Shown here one piece after another: positions 8,631 through 17,284 of a stretch of DNA of 64,000 nucleotides. The translations under genes were made by a program, and so were the position numbers. How positions within the stretch are numbered: the first letter of the stretch is position 1; each line of letters begins with the position of its first letter. Source of the DNA: Streptomyces sp. Ru62 (GTDB taxonomy: Bacteria; Actinomycetota; Actinomycetes; Streptomycetales; Streptomycetaceae); assembly GCF_002920615.1 (NCBI RefSeq), contig NZ_PQSU01000009.1:186001-250000 (forward strand), in the 5' to 3' direction. The notes beneath the pieces are model-generated. The model searched no databases. It had not been told where the DNA came from and was given only the letters and a program-made list of their open reading frames with translations.

Positions 8631-8841
8631 CGGGGCGCGCGCCGCTCCACGGCTGTCACAGCTCCCGCCACTGCCTGGTCAATGCGGTGTCGACGGCTTG
8701 CGGCGGCAACCGCTCAAGCCGTGCGGTGAAGAAGAAGGAGGAGCATGGCAGGGACACATGTCAGCCGATGCGTGCGAATGATCGCTGTTCGGGAGACGTC
8801 CGTGCCCAGGCTTCCGGCACCAGCTGAGGAAGGACGACAGG

Positions 8842-9093
8842 ATGCCCCGAGGCACTGACCGGCAGGCCGATCCCGCCGCCGCCACCGCGTCGCTGGCGGC
8901 GGAGGCGGCGCTGCTCGAGGGCCGGCTACGCCTGCTCCGAGAGGCGATCGACACGGTGGACGCACGCATCGACGCGGTCTCCGAGGCCCTCCGGCACCTG
9001 CACCATTCGGTGGCCCGGCCCGCCGACGGCCAGAAGCACCCGGGCGAGACAGACGGCACCAGGCTCGATCATTCGAGGACCGACCGCCTCTGA
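8842..9093 (+). CDS. Small coiled-coil protein (83 aa)
   Basis: ATG 8842 follows GAGGAAGGA. About residues 12-55 form a charged heptad-rich helix with EAALLEGRLRLLREAIDTVD. It resembles the N-terminal coiled coil of the gene just downstream (9288) but has no helix-turn-helix domain. It could be a partner or dominant-negative form of that protein, or simply a shortened paralogue. The function is unknown. Confidence 0.5.
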   Translation: MPRGTDRQADPAAATASLAAEAALLEGRLRLLREAIDTVDARIDAVSEALRHLHHSVARPADGQKHPGETDGTRLDHSRTDRL

Positions 9094-9287
9094 GGGATCG
9101 AGCGGGCGGACCCGGTGAAGCGCCTCGCCACTCGATGCGTTTTCTCCGGTGTCAGCCCGCTCAGATCTCGACCAGTGGGGGCCGCTGCATATGATGTGCG
9201 GGTAGCATCCAACGGTGTTGGGCCGGGTTGACGTCGCCGGCACATCGGCGGCCCCGCCGGAACAAGGGTTGAGGACGAGAGGAACAC

Positions 9288-9803
9288 ATGGGCTCCGTGA
9301 CCCCCAAGGCTCGCAACATCGAGATCACCGCCGAGAGCCTCCGGGAGGACCTGGCCCGGCTGGAGGTTCAGAAGCAGGCGCTGGAGCGGGAACTGTCCGC
9401 GGTCACCGCTCACCTCGACTCGGTGCAACGAGCCCTCAGCGCCCTCCAGGCCCTGATGCCCATGGCCGCTGCGTCGTCCGCGGCACCCGGGTCCGTGGAT
9501 GTCGGGCCGGCGGCGGAGCCGGCGCCCGAGGGCGCGGACGCGAGCCGGGCGAGGACCGACCACGCCGACGTCGAGGCCGAGGCCGACAGCGCACCGAAGT
9601 ACGGCAAGCTGACCGAACAGATCCTGACGTACTTCGCCGAAGTCGCGGACACCGACGTGCGTGCCCGCGATGTCGCCGCCGCTCTGGGCCGGGACACCGA
9701 CAGTGGCAGCATCAACGCCGTGCGGAGCACGCTCGACCGTCTGGTCGGCTCCTCCCGCATTCGCCGTGTCGGCCGCGGCCTGTACCGCGCCGCCAAGCCC
9801 TGA
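9288..9803 (+). CDS. Coiled-coil plus winged-helix protein, copy 1
   Basis: 171 aa from ATG 9288 behind GAGAGGA. Residues 10-57 are a coiled coil (RNIEITAESLREDLARLEVQ). Residues 58-105 are an Ala/Glu-rich linker. Residues 106-168 look like a winged helix (YGKLTEQILTYFAEV, then VRARDVAAALGRD, NAVRSTLDRLVGSSRIRRV, GRGLYRA). The layout suggests a dimeric DNA-binding regulator or nucleoid protein. I do not recognise a named family. A frameshifted second copy lies at 15001-15579, next to the other pair of sigma genes. Confidence 0.65.
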   Translation: MGSVTPKARNIEITAESLREDLARLEVQKQALERELSAVTAHLDSVQRALSALQALMPMAAASSAAPGSVDVGPAAEPAPEGADASRARTDHADVEAEADSAPKYGKLTEQILTYFAEVADTDVRARDVAAALGRDTDSGSINAVRSTLDRLVGSSRIRRVGRGLYRAAKP

Positions 9804-9906
9804 CCGGAAACCGTACTGCGCCGCGCCAGGTCATGGGTTCCGCTGTCACCTCCGGGCAACGGGTGCTCCCAGCGGGACACCCGTCACCCGGCATGTCACC
9901 GCCGGC

Positions 9907-11256
9907 TCACCCGGCGACGGCGTCCGTGGGCTCCTCGCTGCTCCGTGGGGCGCCGCTGGAGACGAAGGCGTCTCTCGGGTGCTGGACCGAGACGAGGGAG
10001 ACGATGTCACGGCCGTAGAAGGCGGCGGTGGCCCACACCGCGAAAACACGGATCTTGCGTTCCCAGCTGGGTACGGCCAGGACGTGGTAGCCCCGGTGCA
10101 TCAACCATGCCGGGAAACCCTTGATGACCAGACGCCGGTACTGGAAGATGCCACGGCCCAGCCCCAGCGTCGCCACCACGCCCAGACTGTGGTGCACGTA
10201 GTCCTTGGCCGGCCGGCCCCGAAGTGACGCCAGGATGTTCTTCGCCAGAAGCTTGCCCTGACGGACGGCGTGCTGCGCGTTGGGCACCGTGCGGGCCCCC
10301 GGCCGCCCTGCGGCGAGGTCGGGCACGGAGGCGTCGTCACCGGCCGCCCATACGTCCGCCACCACCTCGGTGTCCGTACCGACCCGGAGATCCGCCCGCA
10401 CCGTCAGCAGGCCCCGTTCGTCGACCGGAAGGTCCGTGTGGTTGTGCACGATCGGGTTGGACGCGTTGCCCGCCGCCCACACGATCAGTCCCGAGTCGTA
10501 CTCCTCCCCGTCGGACAGCACGACGTGCCCGCCCTCCGCGGAGACGAGCTGGGTGTTCAGATGCACCGTGCCACCCCGCTTCTCCAGCGAGCGCACCACC
10601 CACTCACCGGGCCGGTCGGTCACCTCGGGAAGGATCCGGCCCCGCGCCTCGACCAGGTGGAAGCCCAGTTCTCCCGCGCCGATCTCCGGGTAGTGCTTCA
10701 GCAGGGCGGTCGCCAGGGCCAGCAGTTCACCGAAGCCCTCCACCCCGGAGAACCCGCCTCCGACCACAGTGACGGTGAGCAGCTTGCGGCGCTCGGGACC
10801 GCGCGGAAGGGTCGCCGCACGGTCGAACGAGGTGAGCAGCCGGTCGCGGATCGCCACGGCCTCCTCGACGTGCTTCAGTCCGTACGCCTGGTCGCTCAGC
10901 CCCGGGATGGGGAACGTGCGTGTGACGGCCCCCGCCGTCACCACCAGCACGTCGTAGTGGAGGTCGAATTCCGGCCCGCTCTCCGGCCGGACCGTGACCG
11001 TGCGCGCGCTGTTGCGGATCTCCGTCACCGCGCCCGCTACCACACGAGTCCAGTGCAGGTGCCGCCGCAGCGAGACCGCCGCATGCCGGGCCTCCACCGA
11101 CCCGGCGACCACCTCGGGGAGGAACGGCTGGTACGTCATGTACGGGCGAGGGTCGACCACGGTGACGCGTGCCTCACCCCGGCGCAGCTTCTTCTCCAGG
11201 CCCCACGCGGTGTAGAAACCCGCGTAGCCGCCACCCACGATCAAGATCTCACGCAC
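9907..11256 (-). CDS. Type II NADH dehydrogenase / FAD-dependent oxidoreductase
   Basis: 449 aa from GTG 11256, which has AGAGGA five bases upstream; GTG 11283 is a less likely start almost at the promoter. The FAD motif IVGGGYAGFYTAWGL is at the N-terminus and the NADH motif VVGGGFSGVEGFGEL is near residue 170. VWAAGDDASVPD and PNAQHAVRQGKLLAKNI are typical of NDH-2 enzymes, which move electrons from NADH to quinone at the membrane face without pumping protons. The C-terminal region holds amphipathic stretches for membrane attachment. It lies behind an ECF41-type promoter. Confidence 0.87.
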   Translation of the reverse strand: MREILIVGGGYAGFYTAWGLEKKLRRGEARVTVVDPRPYMTYQPFLPEVVAGSVEARHAAVSLRRHLHWTRVVAGAVTEIRNSARTVTVRPESGPEFDLHYDVLVVTAGAVTRTFPIPGLSDQAYGLKHVEEAVAIRDRLLTSFDRAATLPRGPERRKLLTVTVVGGGFSGVEGFGELLALATALLKHYPEIGAGELGFHLVEARGRILPEVTDRPGEWVVRSLEKRGGTVHLNTQLVSAEGGHVVLSDGEEYDSGLIVWAAGNASNPIVHNHTDLPVDERGLLTVRADLRVGTDTEVVADVWAAGDDASVPDLAAGRPGARTVPNAQHAVRQGKLLAKNILASLRGRPAKDYVHHSLGVVATLGLGRGIFQYRRLVIKGFPAWLMHRGYHVLAVPSWERKIRVFAVWATAAFYGRDIVSLVSVQHPRDAFVSSGAPRSSEEPTDAVAG

Positions 11257-11290
11257 GGTGTCCTCTGTTCCTCTCGGTTTCACCCATCAA

Positions 11291-11317
11291 GACCGGCCAG
11301 AACCACGTGGTGTGACG
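11291..11317 (-). promoter_or_regulatory. ECF41-type promoter (CGTCACA-N16-GGTC)
   Basis: Minus strand CGTCACA (11317-11311), 16 bases, GGTC (11294-11291), 34 bases before the NDH-2 start. One mismatch. Confidence 0.6.
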
Positions 11318-11770
11318 TGAGCGGGGACGCAACCGGGAATCTGGCATGTGCAACCGGCGGCGCCGTTTCTGGTCCACCCCTTGGATCGGATACCGTCCCT
11401 CGTCGCACAGACAGGGGGCGTTTGCCGTGCCGACCGCCGGATTGCCACACCTGCGCTGTGCCGCGGGCCGGCCCGGACGGCTGGGGAACGTGCACTTCCG
11501 TCTGTCTCGTGGCCCGGCGGCACCCAGGTCCGCGGCGAGATGCCGTCGGGGAACCCGGCGGCACCCGGGCAGCCGGTGCCGTGGGCCTTCACCGGCTCGG
11601 TACCGGCGGCGCCGACGATCGTCGCGGCCCGCCGGTACGAGCGGTGTCCGTGCGGGGGCGGAGCCGGCCTGCTGCCGCCGAGCCAGGTCGCGGTCCAGTC
11701 GCCCTGCTGCCCGAGCTGCCGCCCGGCGTGGGTCGTACTGCCCCGGTCGTCGGTGCGGCCGGCGCGTTCG
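11318..11770. other. Intergenic, no gene recognised
   Basis: This 450-base gap has only weak frames. One plus-strand stretch near 11630-11720 encodes clustered cysteines (CPCGGG and CCPSC) but shows no start, ribosome site or known family. Confidence 0.4.
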
Positions 11771-12505
11771 TCACGCGTTCGCGTGCCGGCTCCAGTGCGC
11801 CTCCAGGATTGCGGCCACCTCTGCGGGTCGCTGGAGCAGGGGCCAGTGATTGCAGTCCATCTCGATCACCGCGGACGCGTGCAGGGAGGCGCCGAGCTTA
11901 CGCCCGAACTCGATCTGACAGGCGGGGTCGAGCGCTCCCCAGAAGACCAGGCACGGCGCTGACACCGCGGACAGCCCCGGCTCCCACTCCGCGCCCATCG
12001 TCACAGCCGACCGGTACAGCTTGAGGATGGCATCCTTCATCGGACCGTCCACGTGGCTCGCCGTCTCCCGGGCCAGATCAATGGGCACGTCGAAGCCGTT
12101 CGCCAGGTCGTCGGCGAACTGTTCCGGTTGCAGTTCCTCCATGAAGCGGTCGCCTTCGACCTGGTCCTGCCAGATCTTGGCCAACGGGTGCCATACGTAT
12201 GCGGAGTTGATCGGGCCGTTGCCCCCCGCCCAGGTACGGACCAGATCGGGGCGCAGATAGGCGACGCGGGCGGTGAGTATGCATCCCCAGTCGTGACCGA
12301 CCAGGTCGACCGGCTCACCGACCCGTTCCAGCCGTTCGATGAGCCAGTCCACGTACTCCTCCTTCGTGGATCCGAAGCCGGCCGGGCGCGCCGCGCCGAA
12401 GCCGGGCAGGTCCCAGGCTTCCACGTCGGTGCGGGTCAGGTGCCGCCGCACGCCGTCCCACACCCGGTGGGTGTCGGGGACGCCGTGAATCAGGATGGCA
12501 GGCAT
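11771..12505 (-). CDS. Alpha/beta-hydrolase (haloalkane dehalogenase / epoxide hydrolase-like)
   Basis: 244 aa from ATG 12505. The oxyanion region ILIHGVPDTHRVWD comes first. VGHDWG gives an aspartate nucleophile, as in haloalkane dehalogenases and epoxide hydrolases, not a serine. FWGALDPACQ supplies the acid region and DCNHWPLLQRP the catalytic histidine. The protein is on the short side because the fold begins right at the oxyanion loop. It is a probable cytosolic hydrolase with unknown substrate. No ECF41-type site fits its upstream gap. Confidence 0.8.
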   Translation of the reverse strand: MPAILIHGVPDTHRVWDGVRRHLTRTDVEAWDLPGFGAARPAGFGSTKEEYVDWLIERLERVGEPVDLVGHDWGCILTARVAYLRPDLVRTWAGGNGPINSAYVWHPLAKIWQDQVEGDRFMEELQPEQFADDLANGFDVPIDLARETASHVDGPMKDAILKLYRSAVTMGAEWEPGLSAVSAPCLVFWGALDPACQIEFGRKLGASLHASAVIEMDCNHWPLLQRPAEVAAILEAHWSRHANA

Positions 12506-12662
12506 GGACAGGTCCCTTCGTCAGCGGGCGACGCCTCGCGATCGGTGTCGGGAGAGCATCTTGTCACACTGTTATGTACGTGACTTCCCGGGCACCACTC
12601 ATCGTCACATGTCGGCCGGACGGGGTGGAATCCCTTCTGATCGGGTGACGGGCCCGTCCTGG

Positions 12663-12689
12663 TGTCACATGATCCGTGCCTGTCCGGTC
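12663..12689 (+). promoter_or_regulatory. ECF41-type promoter (exact TGTCACA-N16-GGTC)
   Basis: TGTCACA 12663-12669, 16 bases, GGTC 12686-12689, upstream of the sigma gene at 12829 with a leader of about 140 bases. Exact match, implying auto- or cross-regulation among the sigmas. Confidence 0.68.
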
Positions 12690-12828
12690 TGCACTGCTGA
12701 GGGCACCGAAGACGAGCCCGTCGGCCGAGAGCGTCCGGACCGCGTGCTCCGTCCGCCGACCGTCACGGACGTCGATCCAGCCGATCTCGGCGGTGTGACG
12801 CGGTGCCGTGTGAGAAGGAGGACGCCGT

Positions 12829-13722
12829 ATGGACCAGGCCGGTGACGCAGTGCCGATCGCGGATCTGCTCGACGAACGACGGCATCTACTCAACGTCGCC
12901 TACTGGATGCTGGGCACGGGCCCGGAGGCCGAGGACGCCGTGACCGAGGCCTACCGGCAGTGGTACAACCTGTCGGATCTCCAGAAGGCCCGCATCACCG
13001 ACCCGGGTGCCTGGCTGACCGAGATCACGGGCTCCGTCTGCCTGGCACGCCTCATCCTGCCCGAGCGACGACCCGCAGGCCCGGGCGGGAAGGGCGGCGA
13101 CACGGTGGCGGGACTCCACCGGGCCCTGGAGGAGGAGATCAGCGGCGCCCTGCTCAACGCCCTGAACGCTCTGTCCCCCACTGAACGAGCGGCTTTCGTC
13201 CTCAACGACGTCTTCGCCATGCCACCACGAGCGGTCGCCGGCATCGTGGGACGGACCCCACACGAATGCGCCGAACTGGCCGACCGCGCCCGCCGCAGCC
13301 TGCGCAGCACCCGCTCACACCCCACCACACCGCAGCAGCACGACAGGATCGTCCGCGCGGTCCGGCAGGCCTGCACCACGGCCGACGCCACTCATCTGGC
13401 ATCCCTGCTGGCACCCGACGCCACCGCGTTCTTCGACGGTGGCGGCAAGGTGCGGGCCCTCACCCGGCCGGTGCACGGCAATCAGCACGTCGCCCGCACC
13501 CTCCTCACCCTCCTGACCCCCCGACCGCACACGACTCTGCACCTCAGCCCGGCCAACGGCCGTACCGCGATCGTCGTACGCCACAACGACCAGGTAGCCG
13601 CCGTCATCAGTTTCGACATCGCCGACCAGCACGTCTTCCAGGTCTGGGCCGTTCTCAACCCCGACAAACTGCGCACCTGGAACCGCCCCCACGCCCCCAC
13701 TTCCACGGCCCTCGGAGACTGA
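12829..13722 (+). CDS. ECF41-like sigma factor with SnoaL-like C-terminal domain
   Basis: 297 aa from ATG 12829 behind AGAAGGAGG. Region 2 is RHLLNVAYWMLG with EAEDAVTEAYRQWYNL. Region 4 is LSPTERAAFVLNDVF with ECAELADRARRSLRS. The C-terminal SnoaL-like domain is complete, with FFDGGGKVRALTRPV near residue 203 and LNPDKLRTWNRP near 277. It is better preserved than its sister at 7189. It has an exact ECF41-type promoter and is followed in the same direction by another sigma gene with its own related promoter. No anti-sigma factor is adjacent. Confidence 0.85.
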   Translation: MDQAGDAVPIADLLDERRHLLNVAYWMLGTGPEAEDAVTEAYRQWYNLSDLQKARITDPGAWLTEITGSVCLARLILPERRPAGPGGKGGDTVAGLHRALEEEISGALLNALNALSPTERAAFVLNDVFAMPPRAVAGIVGRTPHECAELADRARRSLRSTRSHPTTPQQHDRIVRAVRQACTTADATHLASLLAPDATAFFDGGGKVRALTRPVHGNQHVARTLLTLLTPRPHTTLHLSPANGRTAIVVRHNDQVAAVISFDIADQHVFQVWAVLNPDKLRTWNRPHAPTSTALGD

Positions 13723-13804
13723 GACGCTCCCACACCGTGCGCCCGGGAAGTCCGAGCGCACAACACCTTTTTCCGCTGATCACAACAACTGGTCACGAAC
13801 GACC

Positions 13805-13831
13805 TGTAACGGATCTGGGCCGGCCCTGGTC
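13805..13831 (+). promoter_or_regulatory. ECF41-type promoter, weaker (TGTAACG-N16-GGTC)
   Basis: TGTAACG 13805-13811, 16 bases, GGTC 13828-13831, 140 bases before the truncated sigma gene. Two mismatches in the -35 element, but spacing and -10 element are kept. Confidence 0.45.
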
Positions 13832-13970
13832 TATGAAGCAGACACAGTTGAAATCAGTGTGACTTGTTGTGGCGTGTCAGGAGTCGGCCGATGGGCGGAC
13901 CGTCACGCGGCAGCCGTACGAGCGCGCCCGCCGGCAGCACCGATCCGCGGGGAACGGAGACAGAAGGACC

Positions 13971-14702
13971 ATGCATCGTGAGACGCCCTCCACGGGAAGC
14001 AACCTGGAAGAGGCCGTATCTGTCTTCGTGGAGCTCCGTCCACGTCTGTTCGGTATCGCGTACCGCGTTCTGGGCAGTGCGATGGAGGCCGAGGACGTGG
14101 TCCAGGACGTATGGGTGCGCTGGCAGAGAACAGACCGCTCGGTGGTGGTGAACCCCGTCGCGTTCCTGTCGAGTGCGACGACACGGCTGGCCATCAACGT
14201 GGCCCAGTCGGCCCGGGTGCGCCGCGAAACCTACATCGGCCCCTGGTTGCCCGAGCCCGTCGACACGAGCAACGACCCGGAGATCGGCGCGCAGCGGGCC
14301 GAGGCACTCGAGCTGGCCCTGCTCCTCCTTCTGGAGAAGCTGAACCCGAGCGAGCGGGCCGCCTACGTACTACGGGAGGCGTTCGACTACGGCTACGCCG
14401 AAATCGCCGAGATACTGGGCCTGACCCCTGTCAATGCGCGCAAGATAGTGAGCCGGGCACGCAAACACCTGTCGGCCGGGCACCGGCGGTCCGTGGACAG
14501 GGCCCAGCACCGACGCCTCCTCGATGCCTTCGTCTCGGCGGCGCGGACCGGAGACGTCGCCTCGCTGGAGGCCGTCCTGGCCCCGGACGACGTCCGTCAG
14601 CCCGGTGGCAGGTCCTCCGGTCCCACACGCGGTCGACAGGACGGAACGCTGGGCGCCACGGTGCCTTTCCCGGTGTTCGGGGCGTTGCTCGGAGTCGGTT
14701 GA
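13971..14702 (+). CDS. ECF41-type sigma factor lacking most of the SnoaL-like domain
   Basis: 243 aa from ATG 13971 behind AGAAGGA. Regions 2 and 4 are intact and close to the sigma at 763 (RLFGIAYRVLG, AEDVVQDVWVRW, LNPSERAAYVLREAFDYGY, NARKIVSRARKHLSAG). The C-terminal extension is lost: after VASLEAVLAPDDV the sequence turns into Pro/Gly/Arg-rich filler and stops, without DGGG or NPDKL. Work on ECF41 sigmas showed the extension controls activity, so this form could be deregulated or inactive. Its promoter is a weak match to the same motif. Confidence 0.8.
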   Translation: MHRETPSTGSNLEEAVSVFVELRPRLFGIAYRVLGSAMEAEDVVQDVWVRWQRTDRSVVVNPVAFLSSATTRLAINVAQSARVRRETYIGPWLPEPVDTSNDPEIGAQRAEALELALLLLLEKLNPSERAAYVLREAFDYGYAEIAEILGLTPVNARKIVSRARKHLSAGHRRSVDRAQHRRLLDAFVSAARTGDVASLEAVLAPDDVRQPGGRSSGPTRGRQDGTLGATVPFPVFGALLGVG

Positions 14703-15000
14703 CCTGCGGTGACGACTGCGCTCGGGCGTTCCCCGTGCGGACTGACGAGCAGGATTCACGTCGCCGCCGAGGCGAAGTGCTCGGCAGGCCGCGCAAGCGA
14801 CCGGAGCGGGTGTGCGACCACCTTGGACTGAAGTTCGCACCAGCTCGGACCCGGTGACACAGGCCGCCGACGTCGCCGCCGGTGCAGCGGGTGCCGCGAA
14901 CCCGCACAGGATGCACCGAAGCGCCCATTCTGGCGTCCGCGTCGAACGTCACTCCAGGTGAACGGGCCGGGCGCGGCGAAGCTGAGGACGAGAGGAAGAC

Positions 15001-15579
15001 ATGGCCCGGCAACTGGCGCGGCGCGCACCATCGAGCTCACCGCTGAGGTGCTGCAGGAGGATCTGGCCCGTCTGCGGCTTCAGAAGCAGGCGCTGGAGAG
15101 GGAATCCGCCGCCGTCATGGACCGTCTGGACACCCTCCAGCAGGCCTTGGGCGCGCTCCAGGTCCTGATGGCTGATTCCGCGGGTGGCACGCCGGATCCC
15201 GTGGGCACCGTCGGTGCGGCCCGGAGTCGTGCGCCGGAGCCCAGACGGGCGTACAGGGACACTCCACCGGCTGGACGTCCCTCAGCCGCGGAAGTCACCC
15301 GGACCTCGACACCTCCCGGGAACCGGCTGCAACCGCGCATGGCTGCTCCCTGTCCCGAAGCCGGGGGGGGAACGGACGTATGGAAAGCTCACCGAGCAGA
15401 TCCTGGAATACCTCTCGCAGGTCGGCGACGTCGACGTACGCGCCCGGGACGTAGCGGCGGCACTCGGCCGTGACACCGGCAATGGAAGCATCAACACGGT
15501 GCGCAGCACACTCGACCGTCTGGTCGGTGCGTCCCGGGTCCGGCGGACCGGCCGGGGTCTCTACCGGGCCCAGCCCTGA
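15001..15579 (+). pseudogene. Coiled-coil plus winged-helix protein, copy 2, two frameshifts
   Basis: Close paralogue of the gene at 9288, with the same leader (GAGGACGAGAGGAA). ATG 15001 is one base out of frame with the coiled coil (RTIELTAEVLQEDLARLRLQ) because the first 30 bases lack one base. The coiled-coil frame is then lost again at a run of eight G at 15363-15370. Past it, another frame gives YGKLTEQILEYLSQVGDV, NTVRSTLDRLVGASRVRR and GRGLYRAQP to 15579. Removing one G rejoins the two halves. It is probably a pseudogene, but the G8 tract could also be phase-variable or a sequencing error. Confidence 0.65.
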
Positions 15580-15883
15580 CCAGATCCGCGGTGACGAAAG
15601 TGAACGGCCCCGGACGCCGTCTACGGGGGATCGATGACGTCCGGGGCACTGCACCCGCTCGGCTCTGTGCAGCGGGTGTGACAGCGCTCCTGACGCTTGT
15701 CCGGGTTGCCACCCGACGTCAGGAACACTGTGATGAGTGTAGCGCACTCACACGGTGGTGAAGGCCGGCAGTCACCACACCGGCCGTTCCGGCGATGTTC
15801 GACTGGGCGGTCCCGATAACAGTGTGATGACATGTTGCGTTTCTTGTTGGAGTGCGCCCCCCTTCAATGGATCATCGGAAGGC

Positions 15884-16801
15884 GTGAAGCACTCGTCATC
15901 CCCACTTTCCCCCGGCACCCACACGATCACCGTCCCTCACGGCGCCGCCCACGTCGAACAGCGATACCACGTCGCCGGTTCGGGCCCGGTATGCATCGCT
16001 CACTCGGGCGGACCCGGCATCGGCTGGGAATACCTGCGCATGCCCGCGCTTGAGAGCAGCCTCACCATGGTGTACATCGAGCCCGTCGGTACAGGCGCTT
16101 CCGGACGGCTCCCCGATTCCCGGGACTACTCCGTGACCACATACGCGCGTCTTCTGCACCATGTGGTCGAACACCTGAAACTGCCCGAGGTCACACTGCT
16201 CGGCCACTCCCATGGTGGTTTCGTCGCCCAGCGGTACGCCCTCGACCACCCGGCGCGGCTCGCCGCCCTGGTCCTGTACGACACGTCGCCCGTGGCAGAC
16301 GAACAGTTCTGGTCGGCGGCGGTCGCCGCCATGCAGCGCTTCGTGGACCGTCACGTCGACGACCATCCGGAGGTGGCCGGTTACGTCGCCGCCCTCACAG
16401 CCCGCCTGGACCTGCTCGACGACGACGGCACCACCGCCATCCTGCGCAAGATCATGCCCGCCTATCTCTTCGACTACTGGGGCAGGGAGGAGGAGTTCGC
16501 ACCCGCCCGCCAGTCGCTGCGGATGTATGCGGCCCCCACCCGGGGCGAGGGCGCTCCGTTCGATGTCCGGGACGCCCTGCCGGGTGTCACCACACCGGCA
16601 CTCGTCCTCGCCGGCAGGCAGGACTTCATCTGCGGACCGCGATGGGCCCGCCTCCTGCACGAGGCCATGCCCGCGGCCGAGTTGTCGATTTTCGAGGACA
16701 CGGGGCACCTCGCGCACATCGAACGGCCGGAGCAGTTCAGCGCGGCGGTCCTCGCTTTCCTCCGCGGTCAGGGTGTGCTGGGAAGCCGGCAGAACCTGTA
16801 G
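15884..16801 (+). CDS. Alpha/beta-hydrolase, proline-iminopeptidase-like
   Basis: About 305 aa. The start is uncertain: GTG 15884 is closest to the conserved domain but GGAAGG is only one base away, and ATG 15827 is an alternative. The oxyanion loop SGGPGIGWEYL, the nucleophile LLGHSHGGFVAQRYAL, the acid region LVLAGRQDFICG and the histidine region EDTGHLAHIERPEQF form a complete catalytic set of the S33 peptidase / hydrolase family. The cap domain lies between residues about 130 and 210. It stands alone after the broken regulator gene; the substrate is not predictable. Confidence 0.8.
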   Translation: MKHSSSPLSPGTHTITVPHGAAHVEQRYHVAGSGPVCIAHSGGPGIGWEYLRMPALESSLTMVYIEPVGTGASGRLPDSRDYSVTTYARLLHHVVEHLKLPEVTLLGHSHGGFVAQRYALDHPARLAALVLYDTSPVADEQFWSAAVAAMQRFVDRHVDDHPEVAGYVAALTARLDLLDDDGTTAILRKIMPAYLFDYWGREEEFAPARQSLRMYAAPTRGEGAPFDVRDALPGVTTPALVLAGRQDFICGPRWARLLHEAMPAAELSIFEDTGHLAHIERPEQFSAAVLAFLRGQGVLGSRQNL

Positions 16802-17284
16802 GCCTTCCACCGGACGACCGTGTGGAAACGGCCGCTCGTCGGCCGCCGTGCGCCTGCCGACCGCGGGCGGTGCACGGCGCCCGCGTCGACGGCGCGCACG
16901 GAGCCGCCGATGATGTCCGGCGGCACGGCGCAGGCGGTCTCGGTGCGGCCGGTGCCGGGAACTGAGCGGGTCCATGACGTCACCGAGCAGGTCGGTACTG
17001 ACGGCAGTCCGCGCCGGGCGGGCCCGAGATCCCGTCGCGCGGATGGTCCATGGGCAACGTGAGCGGGGCGGCGCGGGCGGCGACGGTGCCGTTCGCCGGC
17101 CGCTCGGCCGGGCCGGCCGGCTTCCGGCGCGGCTCCGCCGCGCGGGGTCCCGCACATCCTGTGGGCTGAGTTCCTTCACAGGAGACCGCAGTCTTCGGCG
17201 CGCTGCTCGCAGCCACGCTCCGTGGCCGGCCTGGCCGTCGTGACCGAGCGCGTCCACGGAACCGTCGCTCACCAGGTGTGGACA
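16802..17284. other. Intergenic, no gene recognised
   Basis: 483 bases between the hydrolase and the 3' end of the permease gene. All frames are low-complexity Arg/Pro/Gly sequence without family motifs. Confidence 0.5.

Noticed and set aside
12563..12586. TGTCACA on the plus strand at about 12563
   Set aside because: No GGTC or similar at 15-17 bases; the true site for the sigma gene is at 12663.
15666..15690. TGTCACA on the minus strand at about 15677-15671
   Set aside because: No GGTC at N16 and the direction points into the end of the broken regulator gene; it overlaps a likely terminator stem.
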